Origin: Roseibium sediminicola
GTDB taxonomy: Bacteria; Pseudomonadota; Alphaproteobacteria; Rhizobiales; Stappiaceae
Reading direction: 5' to 3'
NCBI RefSeq assembly: GCF_023156505.1
Contig: NZ_JALNMJ010000004.1
Coordinates: forward strand, 124,001 to 188,000
Length of the DNA stretch: 64,000 nt
The notes beneath the pieces were generated by a model. The model made no database searches, was not told the DNA's origin, and worked only from the letters and a program-made list of their open reading frames with translations. Shown here piece by piece: positions 37,262 through 44,797 of this stretch (within the stretch, counting starts at the first letter, position 1; each line of letters begins with the position of its first letter). Position numbers and translations under genes: made by a program.

Positions 37262-38470
37262 ATGGCTGTGTCCGAGTTGAAGTCCAGGCTGAATAAGCCT
37301 TTGGTACTCGCCGTTGTCGCGAGCGGACTTCTGCTGGCCGGCGTTGCGGGCGCTGTCCATGGGCTTCTCGACTGGCAGGTCATGAATTCGATCCGCCACA
37401 ACGCCGAAGTCAAGGCGGTGACCTGGTCCGAACGATTTTTCAGGAATGTGCCCAATGCGGCCCAGATGTTCGAAGAAGATGCCGTCGCGGACGCCGATGT
37501 CCTGAATCTCGTCGATTCCTTCGCCATGATCGATATCGTGCGCTTCGAACTGTTCGACATCCACGGCCACCAGACATTCAAGGTCGGCGATCTGAATGTC
37601 GATCACAACGAAGTCGTCAACCTGAACGCCCTGAATGTGTTTCAGACGGGAACGCCCAAGCTGATCGTCATCCATGACGACGAAGCCGAAGAGGCCGGCG
37701 GGCCGGACACCTTTGTCGAAGCTTACGTGCCGGCCGTGACGCCCTCGGGTGAACGGATCGGCACGATCGAGCTTTATGTCGATGTCAGCCCCCTGGAATC
37801 GGCGCTGGAAGAAGCTTTCCAGCAGATCGGCTGGCTGCTTGTTCTTGGTACCACCATCGTTCTGTCCATTCCGGCCACAGCCTATGTGTACCGGACCCGG
37901 CAATTGCGCAAACAAGACCGCAGGCTTCTGGAGCTGACCCGTTACGATCAACTGACCGGCATTCTCAACCGAAATTCGGTGTCCGAAATTCTCGACGGCC
38001 TGTTCGAGGGAGGTGACACTGCCACCGGGCTGGGCGTGCTGTTCGTCGATGTCGACTATTTCAAACAGGTCAATGACCAATACGGCCATGCTTGCGGCGA
38101 TCTTCTGCTGAAACACATTGCCGGAATTCTGCGCGACAGCACCCGCAGAAACACCGACATTGTCGGCCGTTTCGGCGGCGATGAGTTTGTCGTGCTCGCA
38201 CCTGGGATCACCCGCGAGGAATTCCGCAAGCTCTATGGCCGGGTGATGGAAGGCGCCAAGACGCCTTGCACCCATGGCGACAAGAGTTACGTGCCGAGCC
38301 TCAGTGTCGGTGCCTATCTCACCCAGGCCGGCGACACGGAAAAGACTGCGCTGCACCGGGCCGACCTTGCCGTCTACGCCGCCAAGCGCCGCGGCCGCGG
38401 TCAGGTGGTCGAGTATTCGGAAGACCTGGAAGGCCTGTTCAAGCAGGACGCGGCCCGGCAAACCGCCTGA
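37262..38470 (+). CDS. Membrane diguanylate cyclase (GGDEF)
   Basis: A 402-residue inner-membrane enzyme. Two helices (about residues 15-38 and 190-213) frame a periplasmic sensor domain of about 150 residues, unrecognised but PAS/Cache-like in size. The C-terminal GGDEF domain (about 225-390) is intact: DVDYFKQVND for metal binding and GGDEF at 305-309, so it should make cyclic-di-GMP. I see no RxxD inhibitory site just before GGDEF. The ATG at 37262 follows AAAGGG; the upstream TTG is not needed. Confidence 0.92.
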   Translation: MAVSELKSRLNKPLVLAVVASGLLLAGVAGAVHGLLDWQVMNSIRHNAEVKAVTWSERFFRNVPNAAQMFEEDAVADADVLNLVDSFAMIDIVRFELFDIHGHQTFKVGDLNVDHNEVVNLNALNVFQTGTPKLIVIHDDEAEEAGGPDTFVEAYVPAVTPSGERIGTIELYVDVSPLESALEEAFQQIGWLLVLGTTIVLSIPATAYVYRTRQLRKQDRRLLELTRYDQLTGILNRNSVSEILDGLFEGGDTATGLGVLFVDVDYFKQVNDQYGHACGDLLLKHIAGILRDSTRRNTDIVGRFGGDEFVVLAPGITREEFRKLYGRVMEGAKTPCTHGDKSYVPSLSVGAYLTQAGDTEKTALHRADLAVYAAKRRGRGQVVEYSEDLEGLFKQDAARQTA

Positions 38471-38491
38471 GGTGCCAAGGCCTGTGGGAAC

Positions 38492-38917
38492 CTAGCGCGG
38501 CGGCACCGAGTAGGTCGCCGTCGCATGTGCGACGAGGTCTTCCTGCCCTTCCCCCGCAATCCCGCAATCGACTACGGCCAGCCGCTTGCCGAGTTTCAGC
38601 AGGCGGCAGGTGGCGATCAGGTCGCCGGGCTCCGGCTTGCGCAGGAAATTGATGTTGAGATTGGTGGTGACCGCCAGCGCTTCCGGGCCGATATGGGCCA
38701 GGATCACCACATAGGCCGCCAGGTCGGCGAGCGCCATCATCGACGGACCCGAGACGGTGCCACCAGGCCGTAGATGCAGCTCGTTGGCGCTGAGACGGAC
38801 CGCGGCCTCACCAGGCAAGACGCTGTCAATCGCATAGACCCGCCCGCCCGCGTGGATCTGCGGGAACACCTCGTCCAGCAGATCCATGATCTCGTCGCCC
38901 TTCATCACCGGCTGCAT
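38492..38917 (-). CDS. PaaI-family hotdog thioesterase
   Basis: A 141-residue hotdog-fold acyl-CoA thioesterase of the PaaI/YdiI type. The HLRPGGTVSGPSMMALADLAAYVV segment holds the Gly-rich turn and the Asp that acts as catalytic residue, followed by TNLNINFLRKPEPGDL, the family's second signature. The ATG at 38917 has GGGGGAG seven bases upstream. It converges with the diguanylate cyclase gene. The acyl substrate is not predictable. Confidence 0.88.
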   Translation of the reverse strand: MQPVMKGDEIMDLLDEVFPQIHAGGRVYAIDSVLPGEAAVRLSANELHLRPGGTVSGPSMMALADLAAYVVILAHIGPEALAVTTNLNINFLRKPEPGDLIATCRLLKLGKRLAVVDCGIAGEGQEDLVAHATATYSVPPR

Positions 38918-39020
38918 TGACCACTCCCCCTACACTCTTCAAACAAGACAATTTTTTCGCCTCGCTTTTACGTAAGGGTCAAACCGTCAGGAATGCAAGT
39001 GCGTGTTTGCCGGGGTTCGC

Positions 39021-40364
39021 CTACTCCGCCGGCTGTGTCTTCGCCGCCCGGCGTTTTTCGATGGCGTAGATGCCCTGATCCCACAACCATGCCGCCAGCG
39101 CGTTGAGCCCGATGCCGGTGCGCATTTCAAACTGCTCGAAATGGAACCGGCTGGCCCGCAAGCCTTTCAGTACGAGGCCGGTTTTGAGAGCCTTGCGCAT
39201 GGCGACCGGACCGCAGAAGAACACATGAGCATCGCGCACGGAGCCGCCGAGATCTTCGGAGATGCGCTCGGGTGTCAGGCGAACGCCTTCGTTGGAGTTG
39301 ACGATCACCAGTTCCAGGTCGCCGACTTCCTCGGCAATCCGCTCAAGATCGACCGCGTAGGGAATGTCGTCCCTCTCGCGCACGCAATAATAGAGTTTGA
39401 CCGGACCGGTTTCCCGCGTCTTGAGACTTTCGGCAAACGCCAGAAACGGCGTGATGCCGACGCCGGCGCCGATCCACACTTGTGGGTCCCGCCCGGACGG
39501 CATGGTAAAATGACCGAACGGACCGGAAACCGTGGCTTCCATGCCTTCCTTCAGCTCACGACGCAGACGGTGTGTGTAGTCGCCGAGATCCTTGATCGAA
39601 AAGCGCAGGGCTCGGTCCTCACGCGGCGCGCCGCTCAGGGAGAAGGGATGTTCTTCGGACAGGCCGCTGCCCTTGACCGCCAGAAAGGCGAATTGGCCGG
39701 GCTTGTGGCGCAGGCCGCGTCGCTTCGGCTTAAGCACCACCTCGGTCAGGCCGCCGAGGTGGCGGACCGTATCGACCGTGTAGCCATGCCCGCGCGGTGC
39801 CATCGGCCGCAGCAGCGACATCCAGAGATAGCTGACGATGCCGAGGACACAGAAGGCGGAGACGTAAAGTCCAAGCGGATCCGAATTCGAAAACGGCTTT
39901 TCGATGAAGAAGAAATGGAACGCGCCCATGAAGAAGAAAATACCGATCAGCCGATGGCTCCATTTCCAAAGGTGATAGGGAATGAAGGTGATGACGGAGG
40001 CGAGCACCAGGATCAGCAGGCCGTAGAGACTGACTTCGCCGATGTCTTCCGCGATCCCGGCAAGTGCCCCCCCGCGCAATCCGTTCATCTCCGCATCGAT
40101 GATGTCATGCAGACCCAGGCAGACCATCGCGATGACGCCCAGCCATTTGTGCAGCACATAAATCCGGTCCAGTGGACCGAAGATGGTTTCAAGCCCCGGT
40201 GCGCGTGTCGCCAGAAACTGGTTGATCCCCATCACGATCAGCGCCGCGACCCCGAGATACTGGCTGAAAAGTGCAATCGGGTCGCGCGCGGCAGCCAGCG
40301 GGGCAAACCAGACAATCGGCGCCAGGCAAGCCAACGCGATCAAAACCAAACCGAAAATCCGCAA
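39021..40364 (-). CDS. Ferric-reductase-like transmembrane flavoprotein
   Basis: A 447-residue membrane oxidoreductase. The N-terminal part (about 1-205) has six helices of the ferric reductase/NADPH-oxidase type with spaced His residues (LHKWLG, LHDII, WKWSHRLIG) that probably bind haem. The C-terminal part is a ferredoxin-NADP reductase module: FAD-binding HPFSLSGAP near residue 236 and NAD(P)-binding WIGAGVGITPF near residue 296. Electrons would pass from NAD(P)H via FAD and haem to an outside acceptor. The start is TTG at 40364, decided by GGGGAGAG just upstream. Confidence 0.86.
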   Translation of the reverse strand: MRIFGLVLIALACLAPIVWFAPLAAARDPIALFSQYLGVAALIVMGINQFLATRAPGLETIFGPLDRIYVLHKWLGVIAMVCLGLHDIIDAEMNGLRGGALAGIAEDIGEVSLYGLLILVLASVITFIPYHLWKWSHRLIGIFFFMGAFHFFFIEKPFSNSDPLGLYVSAFCVLGIVSYLWMSLLRPMAPRGHGYTVDTVRHLGGLTEVVLKPKRRGLRHKPGQFAFLAVKGSGLSEEHPFSLSGAPREDRALRFSIKDLGDYTHRLRRELKEGMEATVSGPFGHFTMPSGRDPQVWIGAGVGITPFLAFAESLKTRETGPVKLYYCVRERDDIPYAVDLERIAEEVGDLELVIVNSNEGVRLTPERISEDLGGSVRDAHVFFCGPVAMRKALKTGLVLKGLRASRFHFEQFEMRTGIGLNALAAWLWDQGIYAIEKRRAAKTQPAE

Positions 40365-40547
40365 GACCCTCTCCCCTGCAGCCCAAGGTCCCGCGCCGTC
40401 CCGGGACCGATTTCGCGCCTGCCTAACATGCCCGGTCTCAAAAACAATAAACTTTCGATTGCGTCATGAAAGTTTCGCGGAATGGATTGCGAAGCTTACA
40501 AAACTGTCGGAAGACATTGCTCCCGGCAAAGACACAGGAACCAATGG

Positions 40548-40844
40548 ATGATCTTCGTAATTGCGACTTTGAAAACCACCGAGAAAGACCGAGACGCCCT
40601 GCTTGAGGCTTGCAAAGCCTGTATCGTTGAAACGCAGAAGGAAGACGGCTGCCTGTCCTATGATCTGCATGCAAACATCAACGCCCCGGAAACGCTTGTA
40701 TTCGTCGAGCGCTGGCGAGACCGGGAAGCGCTTGAGGCTCATTTCAAGTCACCGCATATTTCTGTCTTGAAGGAGGTAGCCGGGCCACTCATTGTCGAGC
40801 AATCCGTAGAAATCATTTCGCCGGATGCCGTCGAGAAGAAATAG
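40548..40844 (+). CDS. Antibiotic-biosynthesis-monooxygenase-fold protein (YgiN-like)
   Basis: A 98-residue dimeric alpha/beta-barrel protein of the ABM family, which includes quinol monooxygenase YgiN and other cofactor-free oxygenases. Family features are the Glu-x-Gly-Cys-Leu-Ser-Tyr segment (EDGCLSYDLH) and the Phe-Val-Glu-Arg-Trp segment (FVERWRDREALEAH) with the buried His near residue 67. AGGAA precedes the ATG at 40548. The substrate is unknown. Confidence 0.86.
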   Translation: MIFVIATLKTTEKDRDALLEACKACIVETQKEDGCLSYDLHANINAPETLVFVERWRDREALEAHFKSPHISVLKEVAGPLIVEQSVEIISPDAVEKK

Positions 40845-40985
40845 ACACACAGCATTTGCATCAGACTCTCTTCCGGCTTGCTGATGCAAGCCAGTTGCTT
40901 TGCAGGTGAATTCGAGCGCATGTGTGGATTTCCAGCCATCACGCGCGTCTTTCGCTTAACTGCGCCCTGGCACCAGGAGGCCATC

Positions 40986-41480
40986 ATGACCAATATGCGC
41001 GCCCAAAAGCCCTTGCTCCAACTGGCTCTGGTTTTCGTGCTCGTGGCCCCGGTGCCGGCATTTTCGGAAGACTGGGCCTATCTGGACGACCGCTCCACAC
41101 CGCAAAAACTGGTGGAGAGCTATTATTTTGCCATCAGCCACCGCTATTACGCGCAGGCCTATGGTTATTTCCAGGATGGCGCCGCGCCCGCGGATTTCGA
41201 CAGCTGGGCAAAAGGCTATTCGGACACCGGCACGGTTACGGTCAAGTTTGGCGCGACGGCGCCGGATCCAGGTGCCGGACAGATTTTCTGGGCCCTTCCC
41301 GTCGCAATCTCGGCGGCAAAGACTGACGGTACGACGCAGGTGTTTACCGGCTGCTACAAGATCCACATGGCCAATCCCGGCATGCAGACCGACCCGCCCT
41401 ACCAGCCGATGGGCATTGTCTCGGCCACGCTGAAGGAAACGAAGAAGGCGTTTGACACCATCGCCCCCGGGCCCTGTTGA
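40986..41480 (+). CDS. Secreted protein of unknown function
   Basis: A 164-residue protein with a clear Sec signal peptide (hydrophobic residues 10-24, cleavage near AFS-ED). The mature part, about 138 residues, includes SPEQ-like STPQKLVESYYFAIS and a pair of Cys residues (near 128 and the last residue) that could form a disulphide. Its repeat-free alpha/beta pattern recalls NTF2-like folds, a guess. AGGAGG six bases upstream decides the start at 40986. Confidence 0.72.
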   Translation: MTNMRAQKPLLQLALVFVLVAPVPAFSEDWAYLDDRSTPQKLVESYYFAISHRYYAQAYGYFQDGAAPADFDSWAKGYSDTGTVTVKFGATAPDPGAGQIFWALPVAISAAKTDGTTQVFTGCYKIHMANPGMQTDPPYQPMGIVSATLKETKKAFDTIAPGPC

Positions 41481-41538
41481 TTGATGCCTTGGCTGAATAG
41501 GGCTCGCGATGACCGCAAGCCCTTTTAAGTAATTGGCG

Positions 41539-42564
41539 TCAGCCGCGGCGGCGGCCACGGCGGCGGCCGCCGCCCTCACCGTCTTCGGCACGTGCGGCAT
41601 CGGCCGCCTTGTTCGGTGGTGACACCAGAGGACCGATTTCCGCAATCACCTGGTCGAGCGTCGGCCGCAGGCCGGCCGTGTGGTTGTCCAGGGCGGCCCG
41701 CATGGCGGCCAGATGGACCGGCGATGTGCCACAGCAGCCGCCAATGATACGTGCCCCGGCATCAAGCGCCTTGTGGGTGTACTTGGCCATCAGTTCCGGC
41801 GTGCCGGTATAAACGACCTCATCGCCGCGGATCTGCGGGATGCCGCAATTGGCCTTGGCGACCACGATGGCCTCCGGATAGGCCTCGGTGATGTCGATGA
41901 TTGCGGCCAGAAGGTCCGAAGCGCCAACGCCGCAATTCGAGCCGATGGCAACAGGCGTGCAGGCGAATTGCGACTGCAGGTCCCCAAGACCTGTCGGCGA
42001 AAGACCCATCATGGTCTTGCCGGCCGTGTCGAAGCTGGCTGTAATGACCAAAGGCAGGTCAAAGTCCTGAGCCGCTTCCGCCGCCGCCTTCATCTCCTCG
42101 ACAGCGGACATGGTTTCCACCCACAGGATATCCGCGCCGCCCTCGACGAGCCCCGCCATCTGCTCCTTGAAGGCAGCGACGCCATCTTCGTAGCTGAGGG
42201 CGCCAAGCGGCTGGAAGAGCTCGCCGGTCGGTCCGATGGAACCGCCGATCAAGACCTCGCGGTCGACTGTGGCAGCCACTTCCCGGGCAAGTGCCACCCC
42301 TGCCATATTGAGTTCCCTGACCCGCCCCTCGGCGTTGTGAAGTTTCAGGCGATGCCGGTTGCAGCCGAAGGTGTTGGTCAAGATGATGTCGGAACCGGCA
42401 TCCACGAAGGACTGATGCAGTGCCTTGATCTTCTCCGGTTCATCGGTGTTCCAGAGTTCGGGAGCGTCACCGGACACAAGTCCCATGTCAAAGAGGTTGG
42501 TGCCGGTCGCGCCATCGGCGAGGAGCGCGCCTTTCTGTGCCAGCAGGTCTTCGAACTTGGACAT
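41539..42564 (-). CDS. bmt: Homocysteine S-methyltransferase (betaine-homocysteine type)
   Basis: A 341-residue zinc methyltransferase of the BHMT/MetH-N family that moves a methyl group to homocysteine. The zinc thiolates are visible in GSNCGVG near residue 215 and in GGCCGTSP near residue 280. The body ends at about residue 318 and is followed by an unusual acidic then Arg/Gly-rich tail (last twelve residues are mostly R and G). It is divergent from an MttB-family gene, suggesting use of methyl groups from quaternary amines such as glycine betaine. The leader (42565-42906) may be structured. Confidence 0.85.
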   Translation of the reverse strand: MSKFEDLLAQKGALLADGATGTNLFDMGLVSGDAPELWNTDEPEKIKALHQSFVDAGSDIILTNTFGCNRHRLKLHNAEGRVRELNMAGVALAREVAATVDREVLIGGSIGPTGELFQPLGALSYEDGVAAFKEQMAGLVEGGADILWVETMSAVEEMKAAAEAAQDFDLPLVITASFDTAGKTMMGLSPTGLGDLQSQFACTPVAIGSNCGVGASDLLAAIIDITEAYPEAIVVAKANCGIPQIRGDEVVYTGTPELMAKYTHKALDAGARIIGGCCGTSPVHLAAMRAALDNHTAGLRPTLDQVIAEIGPLVSPPNKAADAARAEDGEGGGRRRGRRRG

Positions 42565-42906
42565 GTCTTTCGTCTTTCATTGTGTTGCACGGAACAGCGC
42601 GAGTCTCAGCGTCGAATTGCAATATCAGACCGCACAAAAAAATCCATGTGCTGTTTCGCAGTCCCGAAATCCGGCGTTGCCGGCGTGACCGCCACGCAGC
42701 TTGCTCCTGCCGGCCGAACCCGTCTGGCGCAATCGCGGCTCTAAGGCGGTCCCGGTAACGAAGTCAATGGACTTCAGAGACAAAATGGAGCAACAAAGCG
42801 ACATGACGCATTTAAGGTATTGCGCGACGGATCTGGAGCCGGGTTGTCGAGGCACCTGATCAAGACTACGCGCAACAAAATCGCATCTTTCTGGGAGCTA
42901 AAAACA
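42565..42906. other. Divergent intergenic region between bmt and mttB
   Basis: 342 bases with no supportable gene. On the minus (bmt) strand, 42715-42665 can fold into adjacent hairpins: GCGTG/CACGC with a five-base loop and CCGGC/GCCGG with an AAC loop. A methyl-cycle riboswitch is conceivable, but I cannot match a known consensus. No clear sigma-70 promoter is seen on either strand. Confidence 0.35.
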
Positions 42907-44445
42907 ATGTCAGACGCCGCCCCATCTGGCCGTCGAGGAAGAAACGCCCGCCGCGAGCGCCGGCAAGCCGGTCCCGCCGGTCAGGCCGTTCCCTATATTT
43001 CGCGCAATATACCGAATTTCGAGATTCTCAGCGACGAAGGCGCGGAGAAGATCGAGGCGAATACAGACCGCATTCTTGCCGAAATCGGTCTGGAATTCCG
43101 AGAAGACCCCGAAGTCCTGGAGATCTGGAAAAAGGCTGGCGCAAAGGTCGATGGCGAGCGCGTCCGTTTTGAAAAGGGCATGTTGCAGGAGCTCGTCAAG
43201 ACCGCCCCTGCCCAATTCACCCAGCATGCCCGCAATCCGGCGCGCAATGTGGAAATCGGCGGCAACAACCTCGTGCTGGCACCCGTTTACGGGCCTCCGT
43301 TCGTTACCGATCTCGATCAGGGCCGTCGCTACGGCACGATCGAGGATTTCCGCAATTTCGTGAAGCTGGCCTACATGTCGCCGTGGCTGCATCATTCTGG
43401 CGGCACGGTCTGCGAACCGGTCGACCTGCCGGTGAACAAGCGCCACTTCGATATGGTCTATTCCCATATCAAATACTCCGACAAGCCGTTCATGGGATCC
43501 GTGACCGCGCCGGAACGAGCGGAAGATTCCGTCAAAATGGCCCAGATCACGTTCGGCGAGGAATTCGTCGATCAGAACTGCGTCATGATCCAGCTGATCA
43601 ATGCCAACTCGCCGCTGGTCTTCGACGCCACCATGCTCGGAGCGCTCAAGGTTTATGCGCGGCACAACCAGGCCTGTATCGTTTCACCGTTCATTCTCGC
43701 CGGTGCCATGAGCCCGGTGACCGTTGCCGGAACCCTGTCCCAGGTGCTGGCCGAAGCGCTGGCCGGCTGCGCCCTCACCCAGCTGATCCGCCCGGGGGCG
43801 CCTGTCGTGTTCGGTGCCTTCGTGAGCTCCATATCCATGCAGTCTGGTGCACCGACCTTCGGCAGCCCGGAAGGCTCGCTGCTCCTCAACGGCGCAGCCA
43901 AGCTTGCCCGCAGGCTCAATCTGCCGTTCCGTTCAGGCGGTTCGTTCACTGCCTCCAAGGTGCCGGACGCCCAGTCGGCACAGGAATCTGCACAGACTAT
44001 CCTTGCTACGGTCCAATCCGGCGTGAACTTCTGCCTGCACGCCGCCGGTTGGCTCGAAGGCGGCCTGTGTTCTTCCTACGAGAAATTCGTCATGGATGCC
44101 GATCAGCTCGGCATGATGCATGTGCTTGCCAAGGGGATCGATATCTCTGAGGAGTCGTTGGCGATGGACGCGCTCCAGGAAGTCGGACCCGGCGGTCACT
44201 TCCTCGGCGCGGCGCACACCCAGCGCAACTTCGAGAGCGCCTTCTTCCGCTCGTCGATCGCCGACAACAATTCCTATGAACAATGGCTGGCGGATGGCGA
44301 ACTGGATGCCGCACGGCGGGCAAACACCCGTTGGAAGGAACAGCTTAGAGCCTATACCGGGCCGGAACTCGATCCGGGGATCGACGAAGCCCTGCAAGCC
44401 TTCATGACGGAAAGGAAGGCATCCTTCCCCGACAGCAACGTGTAA
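42907..44445 (+). CDS. Non-pyrrolysine MttB-family methyltransferase
   Basis: A 512-residue member of the trimethylamine methyltransferase superfamily (COG5598). True trimethylamine enzymes have an in-frame TAG for pyrrolysine; this frame has none, so it is the non-pyrrolysine type, whose characterised members demethylate quaternary amines such as glycine betaine, carnitine or proline betaine and pass the methyl to a corrinoid protein. No corrinoid protein gene is in the window. The N-terminal 30 residues are Arg-rich (GRRGRNARRERR), mirroring the Arg-rich tail of the divergent homocysteine methyltransferase. A strong terminator follows. Confidence 0.87.
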   Translation: MSDAAPSGRRGRNARRERRQAGPAGQAVPYISRNIPNFEILSDEGAEKIEANTDRILAEIGLEFREDPEVLEIWKKAGAKVDGERVRFEKGMLQELVKTAPAQFTQHARNPARNVEIGGNNLVLAPVYGPPFVTDLDQGRRYGTIEDFRNFVKLAYMSPWLHHSGGTVCEPVDLPVNKRHFDMVYSHIKYSDKPFMGSVTAPERAEDSVKMAQITFGEEFVDQNCVMIQLINANSPLVFDATMLGALKVYARHNQACIVSPFILAGAMSPVTVAGTLSQVLAEALAGCALTQLIRPGAPVVFGAFVSSISMQSGAPTFGSPEGSLLLNGAAKLARRLNLPFRSGGSFTASKVPDAQSAQESAQTILATVQSGVNFCLHAAGWLEGGLCSSYEKFVMDADQLGMMHVLAKGIDISEESLAMDALQEVGPGGHFLGAAHTQRNFESAFFRSSIADNNSYEQWLADGELDAARRANTRWKEQLRAYTGPELDPGIDEALQAFMTERKASFPDSNV

Positions 44446-44457
44446 AACCCACTGCCC

Positions 44458-44490
44458 AAACGCCCCGCCCTCAGCGGGGCGTTTCTTTTT
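44458..44490 (+). terminator. Rho-independent terminator after the MttB-family gene
   Basis: AAACGCCCCGC (44458-44468) pairs with GCGGGGCGTTT (44474-44484) around a five-base loop, followed by CTTTTT. It is a textbook terminator 13 bases past the stop codon. Confidence 0.93.
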
Positions 44491-44797
44491 GACGTTGCAA
44501 TTGCCGATTTGATCCGCCTATTAAGCAATTCGCGATAGAGTGAGGAAGATCTGCAGTTTTTGCGCATTGCGTCTTCCGCATCTATTCAGCTTAGGATAAA
44601 GAATGCCGGGCTCGGCGTGTACCACGCAGGTGGAAACAGCCGGGACCATAAGATAAGCTCGGTTTGGCAGTAGTGGGACCAGCCATCCCGAGTGGAGTCG
44701 GATTTTGAGGGAGCATATTGCAATGAGCATTCCAAAGTTTTGATTTTCCTCAGATAACACTCGATAACTTGACGGTCCCCATCATATAAAAACAGGT
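44491..44797. other. Intergenic region upstream of the rkpA-like gene
   Basis: About 300 bases between a terminator and the synthase gene. It is less GC-rich than its neighbours and should hold the synthase promoter. The short open frames in it have no ribosome binding site or coding look. I see no convincing -35/-10 pair. Confidence 0.5.

Noticed and set aside
42907-44445. Pyrrolysine-containing trimethylamine methyltransferase
   Set aside because: The reading frame has no internal TAG, so it belongs to the non-pyrrolysine branch.
44521-44760. A 79-codon minus-strand frame in the region before the synthase
   Set aside because: No ribosome binding site, no coding bias and no recognisable domain; probably chance in a less GC-rich stretch.
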